NCBI GenBank assembly: GCA_905200315.1 | Contig: CAJKKA010000012.1 | Coordinates: 1-26,691 of the forward strand | DNA: 26,691 nucleotides | Source of the DNA: an uncultured Clostridium sp. | Lineage (GTDB): Bacteria; Bacillota_A; Clostridia; TANB77; CAG-508 | Direction: 5' to 3' | Shown: in pieces, positions 22,193 to 26,691 of the stretch | Position numbering within the stretch: position 1 is the stretch's first letter | Layout of the letters: each line of letters starts with the position of its first letter | Translations under genes and position numbers: made by a program | The notes under the pieces: generated by a model | The model's input: only the letters and a program-made list of their open reading frames with translations | Databases searched by the model: none | What the model was told of the DNA's origin: nothing

Positions 22193-24316
22193 TTAGATTT
22201 TTTCAAAATCTATTTGCCTTGTTTCTTTATTTGCATTTATAACTTTTATTTTTACTCTATCTCCTATTTTATAGGTTATACCTGTTTTTTCTCCTGTTAG
22301 TTGTTTGTGTTCTTCATCATATTCGAAGTATTCGTCTCCTAAGTTTTCAAACCTTATTAATCCTTCTACTGTATTATCTAGTTCTACAAATATTCCAAAG
22401 CTTGTTACACTTGAAACCATACCTTCATATTCTTCACCAATTCTATCTTGCATATATTCTGCCATTTTTATGTCTATACTGTCTCTTTCTACTTTCGTTG
22501 CTATTTTTTCTCTATCTGATGAAGTTTTAGCATATTGTTCTGCTTGTTTTTCATATTTTTCTTTTTGCTTTTCTGAAAGCTCGTAATTATTTTCTAAATA
22601 TTTTGATATTATTCTATGTATAAATAAGTCTGGATATCTTCTTATTGGAGATGTAAAGTGGCAATAGTATTTACTTGCTATTCCAAAGTGCCCATCGTTT
22701 TCTGATTCATATCTTGCTACTTTTAAGGTTCTTAAAACTAAATTTGATACAACTCTTTCTTCCGTTTTTCCCTTTACACTATCTAGTACTTTTGCAAATT
22801 CTTTAGGATATACTTTATCTCCTGACTTATTTATTTTATATCCAAAGTTGTATAAAAATTTATTTAATTCTTTTACTTTGTCTATGTCTGGTTCTTCATG
22901 AACTCTATATATAAATGGAGCTTCTAACCAATAAAATCTTTCTGCTATTGTTTCATTAGCACTAAGCATAAATTGTTCTATTATTTCGTTACTAAAATAT
23001 AATTCATATTTTTTTATATCTACTGCATGTCCATTATTATCTAAAACTACTTTGCTTTCTGGCAAATCTAAATTTAAATAACCTCTTTCTAGTCTTTTAT
23101 TTTTAAGTATTTTTGCAAGTTCTTCCATTAATTTAAAATCTTGAATATAATTTTTATATTTTTCTAAAACTTTTTCATCACTACCATCTATTATTTTTTG
23201 CACATCTTTATAATTCATTCTTTCAGTAACTTTTATTACTGCCTTATATATATCAGAAGAAATAATATTTCCCTCTTTATCTATTTCCATTGTGCATGAT
23301 AGTGTGAATCTATCTTCACCTGCATTTAAGCTACATATTCCATTTGAAAGTTCTTTTGGAAGCATAGGAATTACTCTATCTAACATATATATGCTTGTTC
23401 CTCTTATTATTGCTTCTTTATCTAACAAGCTATTTTCTGTTACATAGTAACTTACATCTGCTATATGAACATCTAACATATAATTACCGTCATCGTTTTT
23501 ATATACTCTTACTGCGTCGTCTAAATCTTTTGCATCTTCTCCATCTATTGTAAAAATTTTTTTATCTCTTAAGTCTATTCTATTTGGTATATCTTTTTTA
23601 TCTACTTTATTTCCTTTAGATTTTGCTTCTTCAATTACTCCTTGTGGAAATTCATAAGGCAAATCATATTCCTTTACTAAAGATAGCATATCTACTCCCG
23701 CTTCATCTATGCCACCAATTATTTCAATAATTTTTCCTTCTGCCTTTTTATTTTTTTCTGGATATTTTGTAAGTTTTACAACTACTTTTTGATTATTTTT
23801 TGCCTTTGCAAAATTGCTTTTAGATATAAAAATATCTCCGCCAAATTTCTTATCATCTGGAATTACAAATCCAAAATTTCTACTTTTTACAAATAATCCA
23901 ACAATTTTATCTTTTTCGTGTTTTACTATACTTACAATTTTCCCTTCTTTTCTTTTACCATCTTCAGATTCTTTTACAATTTCGGCAACAACAATATCAT
24001 CATTTAAAGCATTGTTATTATTTCCTCTAGGAATAAAAATATCTTCCATTTCTTCATTTTCTGGTATAACAAAGCCATAGCCTTTTTCGTTTCCTCTATA
24101 AGTACCTTTAATATATTTATTTTCATCTATTATTGAATATTTATTTTTTCTATTTTTTTGAATTTTGTATTCCTTTTCTAATTTATCTAATATACTTTTG
24201 AAATTATTATATTTATTTTTCGGCACCATAAATATCCCTGCAATTTCTTTTGCTTTCATTGGCACATAGTCTTCTCGTGACATAAATTTTAAAATTAAAT
24301 TTTCTTTTTCGTCCAT
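22193..24316 (-). CDS. rnr: Ribonuclease R
   Basis: A 707-residue 3'-5' exoribonuclease of the RNB family that degrades structured RNA and takes part in RNA quality control. Order of domains: a winged-helix segment (about 3-65), two cold-shock/OB domains (about 70-200), the RNB catalytic domain (about 246-570) with the acidic motif IDGEDAKDLDDA at 257-268, and a C-terminal S1 domain (about 625-707). The lysine-rich tail seen in some RNase R is absent. The frame remains open 24 codons upstream to an ATG at 24388, but those codons are read through a GC-rich repeat. AAAGGAA lies just before the ATG at 24316, and the product then begins MDEKENLILKFM. secG lies upstream on the same strand, as in Bacillus, but a terminator separates them here. 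The smpB gene that often follows is absent. Confidence 0.95.
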   Translation of the reverse strand: MDEKENLILKFMSREDYVPMKAKEIAGIFMVPKNKYNNFKSILDKLEKEYKIQKNRKNKYSIIDENKYIKGTYRGNEKGYGFVIPENEEMEDIFIPRGNNNNALNDDIVVAEIVKESEDGKRKEGKIVSIVKHEKDKIVGLFVKSRNFGFVIPDDKKFGGDIFISKSNFAKAKNNQKVVVKLTKYPEKNKKAEGKIIEIIGGIDEAGVDMLSLVKEYDLPYEFPQGVIEEAKSKGNKVDKKDIPNRIDLRDKKIFTIDGEDAKDLDDAVRVYKNDDGNYMLDVHIADVSYYVTENSLLDKEAIIRGTSIYMLDRVIPMLPKELSNGICSLNAGEDRFTLSCTMEIDKEGNIISSDIYKAVIKVTERMNYKDVQKIIDGSDEKVLEKYKNYIQDFKLMEELAKILKNKRLERGYLNLDLPESKVVLDNNGHAVDIKKYELYFSNEIIEQFMLSANETIAERFYWLEAPFIYRVHEEPDIDKVKELNKFLYNFGYKINKSGDKVYPKEFAKVLDSVKGKTEERVVSNLVLRTLKVARYESENDGHFGIASKYYCHFTSPIRRYPDLFIHRIISKYLENNYELSEKQKEKYEKQAEQYAKTSSDREKIATKVERDSIDIKMAEYMQDRIGEEYEGMVSSVTSFGIFVELDNTVEGLIRFENLGDEYFEYDEEHKQLTGEKTGITYKIGDRVKIKVINANKETRQIDFEKI
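22194..22212 (+). terminator. Weak hairpin at the convergent gene junction
   Basis: TAGATTTT-TTC-AAAATCTA is a perfect 8-bp stem just past the end of the germination operon, followed only by TTTG. It lies inside the 3' end of the oppositely oriented rnr coding sequence. Confidence 0.35.
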
Positions 24317-24357
24317 TTTGGTTCCTTTCTTTGATAAAAAAAATGTTATATTTTTTT

Positions 24358-24387
24358 CGGGTCGCCCTAAGGACGCCGACCCATACA
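24358..24387 (+). repeat. Dispersed GC-rich palindrome, copy 5, in the rnr leader
   Basis: CGGGTCGCCCTAAGGACGCC followed by GACCCATACA. It lies 42 bases upstream of the rnr start and would form a hairpin in its leader if transcription begins upstream. It shares the extended flank ACAACGTYTGACAT with copy 3. Confidence 0.75.
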
Positions 24388-24479
24388 ACGTTTGACATTA
24401 GTTTCTTTTAATACATAATGTCATCAATGAATTGAATAAATTCATTATAATTTTGTTAAAATATAAATTTTCTATAATA

Positions 24480-24505
24480 CAAAAAAAGCAGTTTTTAAAA
24501 ACTGC
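24480..24505 (-). terminator. Intrinsic terminator after secG
   Basis: The perfect palindrome GCAGTTTTTAAAAACTGC (24488-24505) is followed, read leftward, by seven or more T residues. It separates secG from rnr transcriptionally. Confidence 0.8.
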
Positions 24506-24511
24506 CTATTT

Positions 24512-24754
24512 CTAATATACTATAACTAAAGCTACTGCTAATATTACAAATGTAATTCCTAAAATAATTGTCCATCTTTTAAGTTTTCCTTCTTTTGTTC
24601 TTCCTTTATTTTTCTCATAAAAGTTATTTGTTGAAGAACCTGTAATTGTTTCAGATAAACCACTATCTTCTTTTGATTGCATCATTGTAATTATTATTAA
24701 TGCTAAACAGTTTATAACAAAAATTCCTATTAATATATATTTTAATATTTCCAT
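24512..24754 (-). CDS. secG: Preprotein translocase subunit SecG
   Basis: An 80-residue protein of normal SecG size with two membrane helices (about 5-24 and 60-80) joined by a hydrophilic loop containing MMQSKEDSGLSETITGSS, the characteristic SecG stretch. It is the small accessory subunit of the SecYEG channel and aids protein export. AGGAGG precedes the ATG. It has its own promoter and terminator, and it keeps the conserved secG-rnr neighbourhood. Confidence 0.95.
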   Translation of the reverse strand: MEILKYILIGIFVINCLALIIITMMQSKEDSGLSETITGSSTNNFYEKNKGRTKEGKLKRWTIILGITFVILAVALVIVY

Positions 24755-24794
24755 TTGTTTTTCCTCCTATGCGAACACTTATTAATCTTTTGAG

Positions 24795-24823
24795 ATTTTA
24801 ACATACATTTAAATAAATTGCAA
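24795..24823 (-). promoter_or_regulatory. Sigma-A-type promoter of secG
   Basis: Leftward TTGCAA (24823-24818), 17 bases and TAAAAT (24800-24795), about 40 bases before the secG ATG. Confidence 0.65.
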
Positions 24824-24848
24824 CAATTTTACAGCATTTTAATTTATA

Positions 24849-24874
24849 GCGGCACATAACATCGTGTCCCTACA
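24849..24874 (+). repeat. Variant GC-rich repeat between cdaA and secG
   Basis: GCGGCACATAACATCGTGTC followed by CCTACA keeps the size, the CCCTACA end and a weak GGCAC/GTGTCC pairing of the GGGTCG family but has a different core. It may be a related subfamily or an eroded copy. Confidence 0.4.
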
Positions 24875-24886
24875 ATATTCACCTCA

Positions 24887-25795
24887 TTATTTTGATTTGC
24901 TTTTTATTTTATTTTTAATTTTATCTACTAAGTCTTTTTTTTCTTGTTCTTCTGTGAATCTTTTTGTTACTATATTTGTTATTAATATTTTCTTTAATAC
25001 ATCTTCTCTAACATCTGCTATAAGTGTTCCATCTTTTGCTACTGATATTTTTCCTGTTTCTTCTGAAACTACAACAACTATGCTATCTGATTCTTTTGAA
25101 ATTCCTATTGCTGCTCTATGTCTCGTTCCTAGCTTTTGGGATATATCTCTATCTGATGAAAGTGGAAGCATACATGCTGCTGCAGATATTTTGTTATTAC
25201 TTATTACAACAGCTCCATCGTGTAATGGAGTATTCGGAACAAATATATTTGTAAGTAATTGTGGAGAAATTTCCGAATCCATTTGAACTCCTGTATTTAT
25301 TATATCTTTTATTTCTATATCTCTTTCAATTACAATTAATGCTCCAGTTTTTTCCTTAGAAAGTTCTGTTGCTGCTATTACTATTTTATATATTGCCTCT
25401 TTTGTTTTAGTTGCAATGTCTTTATCTAATCCAAAATACTTAGAAAACTTGCTTGTTCCAAGTTGTTCTAAACCTCGTCTAATTTCTGGTTGAAAAATTA
25501 TTACTAAAGATAATACTCCCCAGTCTGTAATTGCATTTAAAATATGATTTAATATTGTTAATCTACATACACCACTAAGCCATGTAGCAAGTACCAAAAA
25601 TACTATTCCTTTTATTAACTGCCATGCTCTTGTGTCTTTTGCAATTTTTATAATTTTACTTAAAAGCCATATAACTATACTCAAATCTATTATTAATAAA
25701 ACTAATTTTATAGGATATTCTTGTAAACTATTTATATAACCTATAACATCGTTTTGAAAAACTTCATTTACTCCATTAAATAAATTATTTATCAT
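24887..25795 (-). CDS. cdaA: Membrane-bound diadenylate cyclase CdaA
   Basis: A 302-residue enzyme that makes c-di-AMP from two ATP. c-di-AMP controls potassium and osmolyte balance and cell-wall homeostasis in Firmicutes. Three membrane helices lie near the N-terminus (about 29-48, 60-76 and 84-102), and the DAC domain covers about 115-265 with the catalytic DGA at 193-195 and RHR at 225-227. The lysine-rich C-terminal tail is slightly longer than usual. GAGGAAG precedes the ATG. A 38-residue membrane ORF lies 22 bases upstream, probably in the same transcript. The usual partner gene cdaR and the glmM gene do not follow; secG does. Confidence 0.95.
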   Translation of the reverse strand: MINNLFNGVNEVFQNDVIGYINSLQEYPIKLVLLIIDLSIVIWLLSKIIKIAKDTRAWQLIKGIVFLVLATWLSGVCRLTILNHILNAITDWGVLSLVIIFQPEIRRGLEQLGTSKFSKYFGLDKDIATKTKEAIYKIVIAATELSKEKTGALIVIERDIEIKDIINTGVQMDSEISPQLLTNIFVPNTPLHDGAVVISNNKISAAACMLPLSSDRDISQKLGTRHRAAIGISKESDSIVVVVSEETGKISVAKDGTLIADVREDVLKKILITNIVTKRFTEEQEKKDLVDKIKNKIKSKSK

Positions 25796-25817
25796 ACATC
25801 TTCCTCTGTTTCTTATT

Positions 25818-25934
25818 CTATTTAGCTATTAAGTAATATATACATGTTCCTACAACACTTAATAACATTAATCCTGCTAAAATTAAAGCCATTATTTTTA
25901 CAAAGATTTGTGATTTATTTCCTTTGTGTGCCAT
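25818..25934 (-). CDS. 38-residue single-helix membrane protein upstream of cdaA
   Basis: A short ORF beginning MAHKGNKSQIFVKIMALILA with a basic N-terminus and one hydrophobic helix (about 11-35), ending YYLIAK. AAAGGAGG lies at a good distance before the ATG at 25934, and a sigma-A-type promoter lies upstream, so it is very likely translated. Its plan (short basic head, one helix, under 40 residues) resembles small DUF4044-like proteins of Firmicutes, a resemblance not tested by search. Its position 22 bases before cdaA suggests co-transcription and perhaps a role with CdaA, but no function is known. Confidence 0.7.
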   Translation of the reverse strand: MAHKGNKSQIFVKIMALILAGLMLLSVVGTCIYYLIAK

Positions 25935-25975
25935 TTTTATATTCCTCCTTTTGTTTATCTCTTATTAACAATATT

Positions 25976-26004
25976 GTTATACCATAATACTACATTTTTT
26001 TCAA
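25976..26004 (-). promoter_or_regulatory. Sigma-A-type promoter of the small ORF-cdaA unit
   Basis: Leftward TTGAAA (26004-25999), 17 bases and TATAAC (25981-25976), about 40 bases before the small ORF. Confidence 0.65.
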
Positions 26005-26010
26005 TACCAA

Positions 26011-26042
26011 AAATTGGCAATTTTTATAATTATTGCCAATTT
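26011..26042. terminator. Long perfect inverted repeat upstream of the cdaA unit
   Basis: AAATTGGCAAT (26011-26021) pairs with ATTGCCAATTT (26032-26042) over 11 bp with a 10-base loop. Read leftward the stem runs into T residues, so it may end transcripts coming from the tRNA side. Because it touches the -35 box of the promoter, an operator role is also possible. The stretch 26043-26200 holds only an eroded ORF remnant and AT-rich DNA. Confidence 0.5.
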
Positions 26043-26201
26043 ATATATTTATTTTTATTATTTCAATATTATAATTCTCATGCATAACCATTTCTATTAC
26101 TTTTCCATATGTTTTTGATGTACAATTAATTTCCTTTTTTTTTATTAATTAATCACCTTTTTATATAATATTTTTAATTTTGCACCAGCTTATATAAAAA
26201 A

Positions 26202-26243
26202 GTGGCTTCGCCACCCGGGTCGTCGGGGACGCCGACCCCTACA
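26202..26243 (+). repeat. Dispersed GC-rich palindrome, copy 6, with adjoining hairpin
   Basis: CGGGTCGTCGGGGACGCCGA followed by CCCCTACA (26216-26243) is the best copy of the family. A second small hairpin, GTGGC-TTC-GCCAC (26202-26214), abuts its left side. Confidence 0.8.
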
Positions 26244-26273
26244 TCAAAAACAGGAATTTCCTATAATATAAAA

Positions 26274-26347
<74 letters not shown>

Positions 26348-26443
26348 AAGTGCATTTATATTATAAATTATAATTAAGAATAATGCAATACTAAATAAAA
26401 AGTAAAATATGCCAACACATCAAAAATAAAAATTTCCTATCAC

Positions 26444-26475
26444 ACAAAAAAGAATCGTATTTATTTACGATTCTT
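26444..26475 (-). terminator. Intrinsic terminator after the upstream tRNA-Gly
   Basis: AAGAATCGTA (26450-26459) pairs with TACGATTCTT (26466-26475). Read leftward the stem is followed by six T residues. The DNA around 26418-26441 also repeats the sequence at 26241-26264 (ACATCAAAAA...ATTTCCTAT). Confidence 0.75.
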
Positions 26476-26481
26476 AAAATT

Positions 26482-26556
<75 letters not shown>

Positions 26557-26576
26557 ATTTCTGCTTGACGAGTATT

Positions 26577-26605
26577 AGTATAAACTATATATAATTAAAT
26601 GTCAA
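26577..26605 (-). promoter_or_regulatory. Strong sigma-A promoter of the tRNA-Gly genes
   Basis: Leftward TTGACA (26605-26600), 17 bases and TATACT (26582-26577), about 20 bases before the mature tRNA. Nothing could be assigned in 26606-26691. Confidence 0.8.
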
Positions 26606-26691
26606 TACTTTTTTTCAAATTTTTTTATTTTTTTTATGTATATGTGTCAATGATGTGAAACAAACTTTTATAAAAAATTGTAGTACATTGA

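Noticed and set aside
24317..24388. N-terminal extension of RNase R beginning MYGSASLGRPEK
   Set aside because: Those codons are a read-through of the GC-rich repeat; the ribosome binding site points to the ATG at 24316.
26041..26148. Short leftward frame ending ...SKTYGKVIEMVMHENYNIEI
   Set aside because: It looks coding-like but has no start codon after the upstream stop and begins in a nine-base A tract; at best an eroded gene remnant.

Overview
The window is about 26.7 kb of AT-rich DNA from a low-GC, endospore-forming, Gram-positive bacterium. The genes point to an uncultured or commensal member of the Clostridia. Evidence for this is spoIVA, a GerA-family germinant receptor operon and a BofC-like protein (sporulation and germination), cdaA, secG, a ClpE-type ATPase, an LPxTG cell-wall anchored protein, and strong AGGAGG-type ribosome binding sites. 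Species cannot be told from the sequence.

Layout. 1-1798 (-): the 5' 599 codons of a large unrecognised cytosolic protein that runs off the left edge. 2104-5009 (+): a ClpE-type ATPase followed by pgsA, closed by a bidirectional terminator. 5039-6039 (-): a membrane-anchored BofC-like protein and an orphan HicB antitoxin with a palindrome at its promoter. 6175-6347: a MITE-like inverted-repeat element and a short GC-rich palindrome. 6364-8731 (-): comEC split into two overlapping reading frames by one extra base. 8777-11494 (-): a secreted SH3/NlpC-P60 cell-wall hydrolase and an amidohydrolase of the MTA/SAH deaminase type. 11818-13296 (+): spoIVA. 13372-17324 (-): three exported proteins, namely a compositionally foreign protein with a PTVAPTATPV repeat, an LPxTG surface protein and a membrane-anchored transglutaminase-like protein. 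17873-22191 (+): a germinant receptor operon with subunits A, B, C and a 54-residue two-helix protein that looks like a D subunit. 22193-24754 (-): rnr and secG. 24887-25934 (-): cdaA, preceded by a 38-residue single-helix ORF. 26274-26556 (-): two tRNA-Gly genes, both with anticodon UCC.

The genes form several small transcription units, each with a recognisable sigma-A-type promoter (17-bp spacers in nearly all) or an intrinsic terminator. Spore genes (spoIVA, germinant receptor, possibly the BofC-like gene) are scattered among housekeeping genes, as is usual on a Clostridia chromosome; I could not find convincing sigma-E or sigma-G promoters for them.

The most unusual layer is a set of short GC-rich hairpins scattered through AT-rich DNA. 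At least six copies of a roughly 28-bp palindrome (core GGGTCG...CGACCC, flanked by CTACA) occur, about one per 4 kb. One lies inside the germinant receptor A gene and is translated in frame as about ten extra residues; another lies in the rnr leader. A second repeat exists as a long hairpin copy (15034-15129) and an internally deleted copy (17369-17412). Other points worth checking are the comEC frameshift at the DVGQGD motif, a hairpin between a ribosome binding site and a start codon in the germination operon, and the loss of a lipobox in receptor subunit C.
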